Source: Akkermansia muciniphila
GTDB taxonomy: Bacteria > Verrucomicrobiota > Verrucomicrobiia > Methylacidiphilales > Verrucolacustridaceae
Direction of reading: 5' to 3'
Length of the DNA: 61,743 nt
Assembly: GCA_945878585.1 (NCBI GenBank)
Contig: CAMDXQ010000003.1
Coordinates: forward strand, 1 to 61,743
The notes under the pieces were generated by a model that was given only the letters and a program-made list of their open reading frames with translations, was not told the DNA's origin and made no database searches. Positions 26,358-35,704 of the stretch are shown one piece after another. A program made the translations under genes and the position numbers. How positions within the stretch are numbered: position 1 is the first letter of the stretch; every line of letters starts with the position of its first letter.

Positions 26358-26825
26358 TTATTTTTTTACTGCGGAGGGGGAAGGGGCTGGAGTGGCCCCT
26401 CCGTCCACTTTTACGGCGGGTGTTGCTGCGACTGGTTCCGTAGCAGGCAAGCCCGGGTAAAGAGGCGCACCAGCAGCGGATATGGCCGAAGGTTGGATGG
26501 TGGTGATGGGATATGCGGGGCGCGGTGGATTTGAGCGGAGCTGGGGAACGACCAGCTCCATGGCTTGAGCGATCGGAATGTGGGCGACACCTTTTGACTT
26601 ATCGACCCAACCATATGTGGTGACTGCCGAATCTTGTTCTGTTCGGAGTTTTGACAATTTTTCGAGGCGAACTTTTGCAGCCGATTGGGTGATTGTGGAA
26701 GGGGTTACTCCTAGTGGCCGAAGCAAAAAGGCAATACTGGCTAACCCCAGGAAGCCTGCTGCGAGCCAAAGCCCTGGCAGGTAGGGGTGGCGTCTCTGAT
26801 GAATGGAGTGGGAGGATTCGCTCAT
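26358..26825 (-). CDS. Conserved one-TM protein of oxidase clusters
   Basis: 155 residues: a cytoplasmic start, one helix (residues 17-36), then a periplasmic part with YGWVDKSKGVAHIPI (71-85) followed by an AMEL-containing helix, and a low-complexity Pro/Ala tail. The YGWVD-x-x-G-x-x-x-IPI-x-x-AM pattern recurs, from memory, in small proteins beside cytochrome oxidase or SCO genes in Verrucomicrobia and Acidobacteria; I know no proven function. The start overlaps actF (ATGA) and the gene is locked into the ACIII operon between actF and the CcoN-like gene. An assembly or stability factor is a reasonable guess, no more. Confidence 0.65.
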   Translation of the reverse strand: MSESSHSIHQRRHPYLPGLWLAAGFLGLASIAFLLRPLGVTPSTITQSAAKVRLEKLSKLRTEQDSAVTTYGWVDKSKGVAHIPIAQAMELVVPQLRSNPPRPAYPITTIQPSAISAAGAPLYPGLPATEPVAATPAVKVDGGATPAPSPSAVKK

Positions 26826-28066
26826 AACCAGTTGGTCACCGCCAAGCTATCCCGTAGACGCGGGTCGCGGGCGGGGAAAATCGAACCACGGGAAAGGAGC
26901 CAGAGAACCGTGTGACCGAGGATTCCCAAGACACCGACAAGGGCAAGAAGATCGAGGAGATGCGGGTGGAAGCCTGTGGTAGCGGCCACATGACCGGCAT
27001 GTCTCGACTCCTGAAGCTGAAGATTCGGCATGATAATCCAGTAGATGTCCACACAGTGCATGCCGACTACCCAAACGGCCGTGCTACAGATGCGCCATGG
27101 AGTTCTTTTTGCCGGCTGGGTCAGAAGGAGGATGAAGGGGATGAAGAAGTGACCCACAACCAGAAAGATAGAGTACCAGTACCAACTGCCGGTATTGCGG
27201 TATACGAAGAACCATGTTTCCTCTGGGATGTTTGCATACCACTGCAGGAAATATTGGCTAAAAGAGATATATCCCCAGAAGGTGGTGAAGGCGAAAAGGA
27301 GCATTCCCATGATATGATTATGTTCGACCGTGAAGAGACCCTTAAGGTGTCCCGTGCGGACAAGGCCATTCGTGATCAAAATCAGAATCGCCATCGAGGA
27401 TTGGGCACAACCGGCAAAAAGGTAGACTCCCCACATGGTGGAGTACCAGTGGTGGTCCAGTGACATCAGCCAATCAAATCCAGCAAAGGTAAGGCAGAGT
27501 ACAAAGAGAGGGATAAATCCATAGGCCGTATGGCGAAGGCGAAGGGTGATTCGGGGGTCTCCATCCAAGTCTTGTCGCATGGAAAGATTCCGGTAGAGCA
27601 GTCCAGCTAGTGAAAAGAAAAGGAGGTAAAATCCGCAACGGATATAAAAAAACGGCTCATTCAAAAACGGTCTTTTCCATGCAAGGAGTGGATCTTCCGA
27701 CAAATCGGTGGTCATCCAGTGCCAAAGCTCTTTCGAGAAAAGGAAGATGATGGGGAGAAACAGAAGAAGGAGGACTGGAAAGCACGAAGCTATCGACTCA
27801 AGAATCCGGCGCATCAGGACGGACCAGTCGGCATCCAGCGCATGGTGAAGAAGTGTCCAAAAGAGCGCACCTGCACAAATAGTAAATCCCACCGTGAAGG
27901 CAAAGAGGTAGGAGAACGCTAACTGCATCGGGTTTGTCATCAGCCCCCACACAAAAGCGGAGATAAGACCGATTACGCCAACCGTCGGGAAAAGGACGGG
28001 CAGGATGCCAAGACTTTCCAGCCGAAGTTTTTCTGCAGAAGGAAGATGTGAAGGGCTATGGCTCAT
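26822..28066 (-). CDS. actF: Alternative complex III subunit ActF (NrfD-like)
   Basis: 414 residues with about 10 helices, the smaller of the two NrfD/PsrC-like quinol-binding membrane subunits of ACIII. FDWLMSLDHHWYSTMWGVYLF is characteristic of ActF, as are EETWFFVYRNTG and HFFIPFILLL. ACIII oxidises quinol and passes electrons to periplasmic carriers in place of the bc1 complex. It overlaps actE upstream and the one-TM gene downstream, each by ATGA. Confidence 0.92.
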   Translation of the reverse strand: MSHSPSHLPSAEKLRLESLGILPVLFPTVGVIGLISAFVWGLMTNPMQLAFSYLFAFTVGFTICAGALFWTLLHHALDADWSVLMRRILESIASCFPVLLLLFLPIIFLFSKELWHWMTTDLSEDPLLAWKRPFLNEPFFYIRCGFYLLFFSLAGLLYRNLSMRQDLDGDPRITLRLRHTAYGFIPLFVLCLTFAGFDWLMSLDHHWYSTMWGVYLFAGCAQSSMAILILITNGLVRTGHLKGLFTVEHNHIMGMLLFAFTTFWGYISFSQYFLQWYANIPEETWFFVYRNTGSWYWYSIFLVVGHFFIPFILLLTQPAKRTPWRICSTAVWVVGMHCVDIYWIIMPNLQLQESRHAGHVAATTGFHPHLLDLLALVGVLGILGHTVLWLLSRGSIFPARDPRLRDSLAVTNWL

Positions 28067-28683
28067 GGTTTCTTGGCGGCGTTTGCTACATCCGGCGGAA
28101 GAAGTTTTGCTGGCGCATTCTGCGCCAGTTGGAGTGCCCGGATATAGGCAACGATCGCCCAGCGGTCGTTGACGTCGATATGATGATACGGTCCCATCTG
28201 ACCCTTCCCGTGGGTGATCGTATTAAAAATTTCGCCATCGGCCATTTCCCGGTACTTGTCGAGGTGGTAGCTGGCCGCTCCGACCAGTCCATATTGCGAG
28301 GTGATCCCATTTCCTGCGCCTGTCGCACCGTGGCAAACTTGGCAGTTAATTTGATAACGTTCCTGTCCACGTGCGAGGAGCTTTTCATCTACGGTTACCG
28401 GGATACCCGTTCCCCACATATTTCCCATCTTCCCTGTAAGGCGGTAAGGCTGGTCGGTGGTGACATGGAAGGGAATCGTTCCGTAAGGGGGCACGCGATC
28501 GACTCTGCCTTCTGTAAAGAGTGGGGAAGGCGTTTGTGACTTGTATTTGGGTTGCCGATCCATGTCGGGGAAAATTTCGATCGGGGTGCGCTGGGTGAAG
28601 TCCCCACGAAATCCTGCGATAGCCACGATCGCCACAACTAGGGCGCCAAAAACGGCGAGGAAAATCCGAATAAAACCCTTCAT
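28063..28683 (-). CDS. actE: Alternative complex III subunit ActE (monoheme cytochrome c)
   Basis: 206 residues: an N-terminal helix (RIFLAVFGALVVAIVAIAGF) then DMDRQPKYKSQ, a typical ActE lead-in (family form DM-x-x-QP-x-x), and a class I heme site CQVCHGATGAGNG. The axial Met is probably that in GKGQMGPYHHI. The closing helix is DRWAIVAYIRALQ. ActE is the lipid- or helix-anchored heme subunit that, with ActA, moves electrons out of the complex. ATGA overlaps on both sides. Confidence 0.92.
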   Translation of the reverse strand: MKGFIRIFLAVFGALVVAIVAIAGFRGDFTQRTPIEIFPDMDRQPKYKSQTPSPLFTEGRVDRVPPYGTIPFHVTTDQPYRLTGKMGNMWGTGIPVTVDEKLLARGQERYQINCQVCHGATGAGNGITSQYGLVGAASYHLDKYREMADGEIFNTITHGKGQMGPYHHIDVNDRWAIVAYIRALQLAQNAPAKLLPPDVANAAKKP

Positions 28684-29267
28684 GAGGATGTCTCCGGACG
28701 AACTGGATTCGGGGTTTCTTCCGGATCCTGAAAGATTTCTGTAATATAGAGGCCACCGATGCCTTGCAAAAGTTGTCGCGAGGATGTGGTGTCAAATCGG
28801 GGATCTGTTGATTCCAGTACAAGAAAGAAGCCATCATCGGTGGCACGCTGAAAGCGATCCCAGTTGAAAACAGGATGATGAAGGCGCGGAAGAAGTGTTA
28901 AAAGGAGTAGACCGAGAACTGTGCCGAACGCAGTTAAGAGAATGGTCAATTCAAAGAAGATCGGGAGGGAAGGCTCGAGTGCGAAATAAGGTTTTCCCTG
29001 GACGATCAGGGGGTAATTGATGGCGGAAGTGTAGTAGATCAGAATGAAAGCTACGGATAGTCCCGTGCACCCACCGATGAGGGAAAAGAGAGACACGCGA
29101 GAGCGCTGGAAACCCATGGCGTGATCCATTCCGTGAATCGGGAAGGGTGAGTACACGTCCCACTTACGAAAGCCAAGGGAATGAATTTTCTTTGCTGCTT
29201 CCAAAAGTGCGCCGGCAGATGAGAACTCTGCTCCCAAACCAAAAAGAGATGAGGTCGGTTGGCTCAT
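28680..29267 (-). CDS. actD: Alternative complex III subunit ActD (DUF3341)
   Basis: 195 residues. [22 protein letters not shown] then [19 protein letters not shown] is the DUF3341 signature; two hydrophobic helices follow ([19 protein letters not shown] and a second one with [19 protein letters not shown]). No cofactor is bound by ActD; in ACIII structures it is a peripheral subunit with membrane helices lying against ActC/ActF. Overlaps actC and actE by ATGA. Confidence 0.93.
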   Translation of the reverse strand: MSQPTSSLFGLGAEFSSAGALLEAAKKIHSLGFRKWDVYSPFPIHGMDHAMGFQRSRVSLFSLIGGCTGLSVAFILIYYTSAINYPLIVQGKPYFALEPSLPIFFELTILLTAFGTVLGLLLLTLLPRLHHPVFNWDRFQRATDDGFFLVLESTDPRFDTTSSRQLLQGIGGLYITEIFQDPEETPNPVRPETSS

Positions 29268-30727
29268 GCGTGCACCTGGGAAGCCCCATGTGAATGTGTG
29301 GAAAGCGAGTGGTGATGAGTGCCGTTAGTGTCGTCCGTATGAGGGTCGGCCTGAGGAGTGATGCCCTTGACTTCAAACATGTTGATGATCGGGAGGAAGC
29401 GGACAAAGAGTAGGAAAAGGAATACGAAGAGACCTATCGTGCCGATAAAGAGAGTTATATCGACCCAAGTCGGGGAGAAGTAACCCCAGGAGGAGGGAAG
29501 AAAGTCGCGATGAATCGAGGTGACGATAATGACGAATCGTTCGAACCACATTCCCGTATTGGGGAACATTACGATGGCTAAGACAACCCAGGGGTTTTGG
29601 CGGCAGTACTTGAACCAGAAAAGTTGAGGAGCGGCGACGTTGCAGGTGATCATCGCCCAGTACGCCCACCAGTAAGGGCCAAAGGCGCGGTTCGTGAAGG
29701 CGTAGATCTCAAAGGGGTTGCCACTGTACCAAGCGATAAAGAACTCCATCGAGTATGCGTAACCGACGAGCGAGCCGGTAAGTAGAATGATCTTACACAT
29801 GTTGTCGATATGCTTGTCGGTGACGAGGTCGTGAAGGTGGTAAATCTCACGGAACGGGATGAGAAGAGTGAGAACCATGGCGAAACCGCCGAAGATGGCG
29901 CCTGCAACGAAGTAAGGAGGGAAGATGGTGGTGTGCCATCCGGGAACAATGGAAGTAGCGAAATCGAAGGAAACGACGCTATGCACAGATAAAACGAGGG
30001 GGGTCGAAATCCCCGCGAGAATCAGATAAGTTTTTTCGTAATGGGTCCAGTGACGGTTTGACCCGCGCCAACCCAAGGCCAGGAGACCATAGACCATCTG
30101 ACGAAGTCGGGTGGTGGCACGATCTCGAAGGGAGGCAAGATCTGGAATCAGCCCCAAGTACCAGAAAATCAGGGAAACGGTGAAGTAGGTGGATACTGCA
30201 AAAACGTCCCAAAGGAGTGGGCTCCGAAAATTTTGCCAGATGGCATTTGCGTTCGGGATGGGGGCAAGAAACCAAGCCATCCAGACTCGGCCGACGTGAA
30301 AAGCTGGAAAGATTCCCGCACAGATGACGGCGAAAATGGTCATCGCTTCTGCGGAACGATTGATCGAGGTGCGCCATTTTTGGCGAGTAAGGAAAAGGAT
30401 GGCTGAGATCAGAGTTCCTGCGTGGCCGATTCCGATCCAGAACACGAAGTTCGTAATGTCCCAGGCCCAGCAAACGGGGACGTTCAAGCCCCATACTCCG
30501 ACTCCAGTGGAAACAAGGTAGGTCAGCATTGCTGGTACCAATGTGGCCATGCCCCCGAAAACAATGGTCAGAATCCACCACCACTTCGGAGCACGTTCTT
30601 CCACGATTTGGCAGACGTGTTGAGTGATCCACGATAAGGGCCGGTGGTTGGACACAAGCGGTTGACGCTCCAAATACGCTGCGGCTTGCGCAAAAGCAGC
30701 TTGAGAGGATGGGTTATCGGCTCTCAT
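29264..30727 (-). CDS. actC: Alternative complex III subunit ActC (NrfD-like, quinol site)
   Basis: 487 residues with about 10 helices. [67 protein letters not shown] and [15 protein letters not shown] are strongly conserved ActC/PsrC blocks near the quinol pocket. A His-rich tail ([22 protein letters not shown] region) ends the protein and might bind a metal, an inference only. Overlaps actB and actD by ATGA. Confidence 0.94.
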   Translation of the reverse strand: MRADNPSSQAAFAQAAAYLERQPLVSNHRPLSWITQHVCQIVEERAPKWWWILTIVFGGMATLVPAMLTYLVSTGVGVWGLNVPVCWAWDITNFVFWIGIGHAGTLISAILFLTRQKWRTSINRSAEAMTIFAVICAGIFPAFHVGRVWMAWFLAPIPNANAIWQNFRSPLLWDVFAVSTYFTVSLIFWYLGLIPDLASLRDRATTRLRQMVYGLLALGWRGSNRHWTHYEKTYLILAGISTPLVLSVHSVVSFDFATSIVPGWHTTIFPPYFVAGAIFGGFAMVLTLLIPFREIYHLHDLVTDKHIDNMCKIILLTGSLVGYAYSMEFFIAWYSGNPFEIYAFTNRAFGPYWWAYWAMITCNVAAPQLFWFKYCRQNPWVVLAIVMFPNTGMWFERFVIIVTSIHRDFLPSSWGYFSPTWVDITLFIGTIGLFVFLFLLFVRFLPIINMFEVKGITPQADPHTDDTNGTHHHSLSTHSHGASQVHA

Positions 30728-33700
30728 TCGTGGCTCCCTTGTTTCGGGTGAGCAGGAGTTTCGTGGGAAGCACCTGCGCTCTTTTCTGCGGAGTGCTTCT
30801 CCGCATGGCCGTGGGCAGGTGCATAATGGGTACGGGCGCCGGGCATGGCCGGGTTGGGATTCCGAATTCTTCCCAAATAGGTCAGCCGTGGACGAACATT
30901 GAGGTATTCAAGAAGAGAGTAGTTCTGGGGAAGTTCGCGCAATTTTTTCACTTCCGATGATTCATCCAGCAGATCACCAAAGACGATCGCTTCGGCAGGG
31001 CAGGCTTGCTGGCAGGCGGTTTTGAGAGTTCCAGTTGGAATTTTCAAATCGGCTGAGTCGCGAGCACGAACCCGAGCTGTGATCTTTGCATCTTCGATGC
31101 GCTGAACGCAGAACGTGCACTTTTCCATGACTCCACGCATCCGAACGGTGACGTTCGGATTCTTCTGGAGCTTGATCGTCTCCTCGGTCCCTTTGGGGGC
31201 CAGAGGTCCCCAATAAAGCTTGTCCAAGGCGCGTTGGTTGTAATCGAAGAAGTTGAATCGCCGGACCTTGTAGGGGCAATTATTCGCGCAGTACCGTGTA
31301 CCGATACAACGATTGTAAGCCATCACATTCAGACCTTCCTCATTGTGAACGGTGGCATTCACTGGGCAGACCGTTTCGCATGGGGCGTTTTCGCACTGCA
31401 TACAGGCGATCGGTTGGGAGACTGATTCAGGGGCGTCGGGTTCACCGGTATAGTAACGATCCACGCGGATCCAGTGCATTTCACGGCCTTTCATGACCTG
31501 ATCTTTGCCGACGATCGGGATATTGTTTTCTGCGGTACAAGCCGTGACACAGGCGTTGCAACCCGTGCAGGTTGAGAGATCCACCACCATCGCCCACTGG
31601 TGTTGGCCATCTAATTTTGGATTCGGGTAAAATGTTTGATTCGGCGGGATGTGGGCATCCATTCCAACGGTTTTCACCCAAGCAGGATTTTCTTTGAATT
31701 CGTTGACGGATGCTTCTCGGACAAGGTCACGTCCTTCCATCACTTGGTGTTCCTGGGTGACGGCGAGTTCCTGAGTGCGCCCTGTGCGTTTAAGCTGGAG
31801 TCCATTCGCCTGGTAGTCCGTGGTGGATGTTCGGAGTTGGTACGCATCAAAACCGGCGCCCTTAGCGACAGGTCCACTCAGCTCTTGTCCGTATCCGAGG
31901 GGGAGACTGGCACTTCCATTGGCATGACCAGGAGCAATCACGATAGGGCCTTCGATCGTGCGGCCAGCAAGCGTGGCTTTCACCACATCGGCGACTAGAA
32001 TCCCTTTGATGATATCATTTTTCAAACCAAGGGAGCGTGCGGTCTCTGGAGAAAGAAGAATTGCATTATCCCACGTGAGTTTGGTCATGGGATCCGGCCA
32101 TTCCTGCATCCAACCATTATTGGCGTACCGGCCGTCATCCACTGCGGCAGAGTGAATAAAGACGGTTTCAAGGGAGGCGGGATCTTCTGCAGGAGAGCTT
32201 TCAATACGAGGAAGAAGCCCTGCAACAGCGTTTAGATTTGCTGTTCGTGAAGTCGGGGAAGCCGCTGGGCTTGCCTGAAATCCTTCACGGACAAAATCGT
32301 TCCAGCCTTGCTCTAGTTTCTCGCCAGCCAAGCCTGTGCGTTGGGCGAAAGTTTCACGGATGAGGGAGGGACCGATCGGGATGGGTTGCCCAAGAATTTG
32401 GGATAGGACTTCCAGCTGACTTAGACCGGCCCAAAGAGGTTGGATCATCGGCTGAACCGACAGGTAAGAACCGTCGACAGCTAATGCGTCACCCCAAGAT
32501 TCCAGGTAGTGGGTTCCCGGAATCGACCATGTTGACTGTTTTGAGGTCGCATTTGGAAGGGAAGAAAGGTGAAGAGTGTTTGGAACAGAGGACTGAAGGG
32601 CTGACCAGTTCATGTCGGCGGGTGCGTTATAGACGGGATCCCCGCCAAGAATGACCAATGTGCGAATGGTTCCGCTTCGAATTTTTTCAGCAAGCTGCGC
32701 CAGCGTGGCAGATGGAAGAGCCCGTCTGGGTTGAACAAGAAGGGTTGTGCCAACGGAGCCCAAGGCAGAATTCAGCGCAAGGGCGAGTGCTTGGAGTGGT
32801 ACGGGAAGGCGTCTTCCCACAAGTAGAAGAGAGCGGTTGCCGTGGGAAACGAGATCGGCAGCACATTCCCGGATCCAAGCTGGATCAACGCCTTCGGGAA
32901 GGGGAAGGTCGGGAGACTGCGATAAGAGAGCATTAAGCTCCGCGCTAGGCTTGGCGGCACGGATTTGACGGGCAAGTTCAAGAAGGAAGGCCCCTGTAGC
33001 ACTCGGACGGAGACGGAGACGGTGATCGGCCATTGTGCCGGTGATGGAGAACCGTGGTTCAACAACATACAGGCGATTTGTTGAATCGGAGGGTTGGCGG
33101 GTCCGGCGCCCGGATGAGAAGCCCCGGGTGTCGGAAAGATCTCCTTCATCCGATCCCAAGAAATCACAGTCGACCGCCAGAATCGTGCTGGCAGCGGAAA
33201 GAATAGGGCGGAATTCGGTATTGTCGCCAAAGACAAGGGCTGACGCCTCTAGATCTCGTCCGGGGGCTAGGGGTTCGTACGTTGCCCATGTAGATTGTGG
33301 GAACTGACGCTGGAGTTCTGTGCGAAGTCGATCTCGCGTGGGTGAAAGTTGTTCGTCGGCGAGAACTGCGAAAGAGGAGCCGGAGGTGGAAGTCGACTCG
33401 GTACGGATTCGGTTGATCTCTGCATTCCAGTCGGCTGAGGAGGCTTTTTTTCCACCTTTGGTTAGATGCTGGCGACGGGCAGGGTCATACAGATCGAGGA
33501 TCGAGGCTTGGGCATGATTATCACTCGCGCCCTGGCTCAGGGGATGGAGTGGGTTGCCTTCCATCTTGATCGGGCGTCCGTCAAAGGTTGTCGCGAGCAA
33601 GGGAGTCGCGCCGCGACGGCGAGGTTGAGCTGTGGCGAAGGAGATTTTTTTGCCGGGTACAACCCATTCTGGGGATTGGGTGAAGGGAACGAGGTGGGCC

Positions 33701-33927
33701 TCGGGTCGGCGACAACCGGAAAGGCTCAGGCCCGCGAGTGCAAGGGAAGCGCCCATGAGTCGGATGAAATTCCTCCGAGAAAGAGGATCCTGATCCCATT
33801 CGGCGGCTCCGGCAGGGAACTCGCGGTGCAGCCACTCTTCGAAATCAGGAGTCTTCGCGTACTCGCCAAGGCTGCGCCAATAGGTACGCCCTTGAGAGGA
33901 GGAGGGGTGATGGAGAGTGCGTTTCAT
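30724..33927 (-). CDS. actB: Alternative complex III subunit ActB (molybdopterin-like plus ferredoxin, Tat)
   Basis: 1067 residues. [20 protein letters not shown] with the twin Arg at 51-52 is a Tat signal, carried after a 50-residue leader typical of ActB; a Cys (SGC, residue 72) follows. The large middle part resembles the molybdopterin oxidoreductase fold, a domain that lacks the cofactor in known ACIII. The C-terminal domain has four Cys groups: [37 protein letters not shown] and a CTFC/CQQAC pair, enough for three 4Fe-4S and one 3Fe-4S clusters. This is the fused B1+B2 form. It is separated from actA by 3 bp. Confidence 0.94.
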   Translation of the reverse strand: MKRTLHHPSSSQGRTYWRSLGEYAKTPDFEEWLHREFPAGAAEWDQDPLSRRNFIRLMGASLALAGLSLSGCRRPEAHLVPFTQSPEWVVPGKKISFATAQPRRRGATPLLATTFDGRPIKMEGNPLHPLSQGASDNHAQASILDLYDPARRQHLTKGGKKASSADWNAEINRIRTESTSTSGSSFAVLADEQLSPTRDRLRTELQRQFPQSTWATYEPLAPGRDLEASALVFGDNTEFRPILSAASTILAVDCDFLGSDEGDLSDTRGFSSGRRTRQPSDSTNRLYVVEPRFSITGTMADHRLRLRPSATGAFLLELARQIRAAKPSAELNALLSQSPDLPLPEGVDPAWIRECAADLVSHGNRSLLLVGRRLPVPLQALALALNSALGSVGTTLLVQPRRALPSATLAQLAEKIRSGTIRTLVILGGDPVYNAPADMNWSALQSSVPNTLHLSSLPNATSKQSTWSIPGTHYLESWGDALAVDGSYLSVQPMIQPLWAGLSQLEVLSQILGQPIPIGPSLIRETFAQRTGLAGEKLEQGWNDFVREGFQASPAASPTSRTANLNAVAGLLPRIESSPAEDPASLETVFIHSAAVDDGRYANNGWMQEWPDPMTKLTWDNAILLSPETARSLGLKNDIIKGILVADVVKATLAGRTIEGPIVIAPGHANGSASLPLGYGQELSGPVAKGAGFDAYQLRTSTTDYQANGLQLKRTGRTQELAVTQEHQVMEGRDLVREASVNEFKENPAWVKTVGMDAHIPPNQTFYPNPKLDGQHQWAMVVDLSTCTGCNACVTACTAENNIPIVGKDQVMKGREMHWIRVDRYYTGEPDAPESVSQPIACMQCENAPCETVCPVNATVHNEEGLNVMAYNRCIGTRYCANNCPYKVRRFNFFDYNQRALDKLYWGPLAPKGTEETIKLQKNPNVTVRMRGVMEKCTFCVQRIEDAKITARVRARDSADLKIPTGTLKTACQQACPAEAIVFGDLLDESSEVKKLRELPQNYSLLEYLNVRPRLTYLGRIRNPNPAMPGARTHYAPAHGHAEKHSAEKSAGASHETPAHPKQGSHE

Positions 33928-33930
33928 GGT

Positions 33931-34584
33931 TTAGCGATGGCACCCGCTGCAACTCACGGGGGGTTTTACATTCCACTCTTTGACGAATTTTTCGCCAAGT
34001 TCGCGCTGACTCGTGCCCATGGGTGGTTCCCAATCTAAATTCGTCACTTGGTCAAGCGGGCGGAGATGATTTTCCGGAGCGCGGTGGCACTCCAAGCACC
34101 AACCCATGCTGTGGGGTTTGGCGTGGTAGACGACTTCCATGTGGTTGACGTTCCCATGGCAAGCGACGCAACTGACGCCACGATTCACGTGAACCGCATG
34201 ATTGAAGTAGACGTAGTCGGGAGCTTTATGAATTCGGACCCACGGAACCGGATTGCCGGACTTCCAAGACTCGCGTACGGCAGCAAGTTTAGGGCTTTGG
34301 GATTTGATTTGAGTGTGGCAGTTCATGCAGGTCTGGGTGGATGGAACATTGGAGTGGGAGGATTTTTCAACTCCCGTATGGCAGTAGCGACAGTCCATTC
34401 CAAGTTGATTCACATGGAGGGAGTGATCGAAAGCCACGGGTTGGGTGGGTTGATAACCGACTCGTGTGTATTTTGGGGTAAAATAGTAGGCCATCCCCGA
34501 GACAACGCTGGCCGCAATGACTGTGAGACAGACCAAGATTTTGATCGGCAACCAGTTGCTAAAGCGGGGAAATATATTGGCCAT
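33931..34584 (-). CDS. actA: Alternative complex III subunit ActA (pentaheme cytochrome c)
   Basis: 217 residues. An N-terminal helix (residues 14-35) is followed by five CxxCH heme sites at 65-69, 86-90, 139-143, 163-167 and 212-216, the exact count of ActA. QPVAFDHSLHVNQLGMDCRYCH and YFNHAVHVNRGVSC are family blocks in which extra His residues act as axial ligands. First gene of the ten-gene minus-strand operon; the 242-bp gap to coxB must hold its promoter, though I found no convincing -35/-10 pair. Confidence 0.95.
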   Translation of the reverse strand: MANIFPRFSNWLPIKILVCLTVIAASVVSGMAYYFTPKYTRVGYQPTQPVAFDHSLHVNQLGMDCRYCHTGVEKSSHSNVPSTQTCMNCHTQIKSQSPKLAAVRESWKSGNPVPWVRIHKAPDYVYFNHAVHVNRGVSCVACHGNVNHMEVVYHAKPHSMGWCLECHRAPENHLRPLDQVTNLDWEPPMGTSQRELGEKFVKEWNVKPPVSCSGCHR

Positions 34585-34826
34585 GGGGGATCAGTTGGAA
34601 TTTTTCAAGGAGTTGTCTCGATTTAGGTCGATGTGTGAAAATGGAGATTCTTTTGACCTTCATCAAGGATGCATTAGAAGTATTAACCGAAAGCCTTTGG
34701 CTATTAGTTTTGTTTACGGGCTTTTTCCCTCTGATTTTGACAAGCAGAGCGGGTGAAATGGGGAGTGGAAGGCAAATCAATCGGGAAGGGGTTGAAATCT
34801 TTGAAATTCATTGGAGACTCACCCCC
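34585..34826. promoter_or_regulatory. Divergent control region between the ACIII operon and the cox operon
   Basis: 242 bp between the actA start (minus) and the chosen coxB start (plus); both respiratory operons should be driven from here. The best -35-like string on the plus strand is TTGACC at 34653-34658, but it has no good -10 partner at 16-18 bp. GGAG at 34813-34816 is the coxB ribosome site. The coxB frame stays open back to 34635 with a hydrophobic stretch, probably by chance. Confidence 0.4.
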
Positions 34827-35693
34827 ATGCAATCGCGTTTCTATCGTTTTGTTTCCCCCTTTCTCGTTCTGCTCTTCGTGGGTCTTTTACCGGCCCACGC
34901 AGAGATTCGGGAAACCAGTGTTTGGTGGTTACCCCGGAATGTGAACATGTTTGGGCATGCGATCGACTTTATCTTCTATGTCATTCTCGTTCTTACGGGA
35001 GTGACTTTCATCGGAGTCTTTTCGGTCTTGGGTTATTTTCTTGTGAAGTATCGTGCTCGTCCTGGTGTTCCTGCAATTCATAGTCACGGAAACAACACTC
35101 TTGAAGTGGTGTGGACCACAATTCCTGTTTTCATTTTCCTCGGTCTGGCCATTTACGGAAACGAAGAGTGGAGTCGCATGAGGCGAAATACTCCTCCGGC
35201 AGATGCATTGCCCGTGGCGGTCGTCGGTGAGCAGTTCGGTTGGAACGTCCGCTATCCCGGGGCAGATGGGAAGTTGGCAAAAATGGATCCTCTGAAGGTC
35301 GGTAAGGACAACCCCTTTGGAGTTGATCCAGCGGATCCTGTTGGTCTGGATGATTTCACAAGTTACAACGATCTGGTTTTTCCAGTGAATCGCCCTGTTC
35401 GTCTTTATCTCGGATCGAAAGATGTGATTCACGCATTTTACGTCCCAGAATTTCGTCTTTACCAAGATATGGTTCCCGGGCGGGTGTATGACTTTGTGTG
35501 GCTCAAGGCGGAAGCGACGGGGAAGTTTCAATTGGCATGCAATCAGTTGTGTGGGCAGGGACACTATAAAATGTTTGGCAAACTTTCTGTTGTTCCTGTC
35601 GCTGAGTACGAGGCCTGGGCGAAGGGGAAGGCCCCAGCGCCTGCGGTTACCGGCACAAGTTCTGCTACCCCAGTTGTTTCGAATCAAAGATAA
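34827..35693 (+). CDS. coxB: Cytochrome c oxidase subunit II (CuA)
   Basis: 288 residues from ATG 34827, where GGAG sits 10 nt upstream and a signal peptide begins (YRFVSPFLVLLFVGLLPAHA). Two helices follow, then the cupredoxin domain: VVGEQFGWNVRYPG, DVIHAFYVPEFRLYQDM with the first CuA His, and CNQLCGQGHYKM (Cys238, Cys242, His246, Met249). The usual Glu between the Cys residues is Gln here; that residue binds copper through its backbone. No heme c domain is fused. The frame is open 64 codons further upstream and a longer form is possible but lacks a ribosome site. Confidence 0.93.
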   Translation: MQSRFYRFVSPFLVLLFVGLLPAHAEIRETSVWWLPRNVNMFGHAIDFIFYVILVLTGVTFIGVFSVLGYFLVKYRARPGVPAIHSHGNNTLEVVWTTIPVFIFLGLAIYGNEEWSRMRRNTPPADALPVAVVGEQFGWNVRYPGADGKLAKMDPLKVGKDNPFGVDPADPVGLDDFTSYNDLVFPVNRPVRLYLGSKDVIHAFYVPEFRLYQDMVPGRVYDFVWLKAEATGKFQLACNQLCGQGHYKMFGKLSVVPVAEYEAWAKGKAPAPAVTGTSSATPVVSNQR

Positions 35694-35704
35694 GGAGATA
35701 AAAG

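Noticed and set aside
26912-27463. 183-residue plus-strand frame inside actF
   Set aside because: Antisense shadow with highly charged, low-complexity composition and no start signal.
33466-34038. 190-residue plus-strand open frame across the actA/actB junction
   Set aside because: Shadow of the strongly supported ActA and ActB frames; no protein family features.
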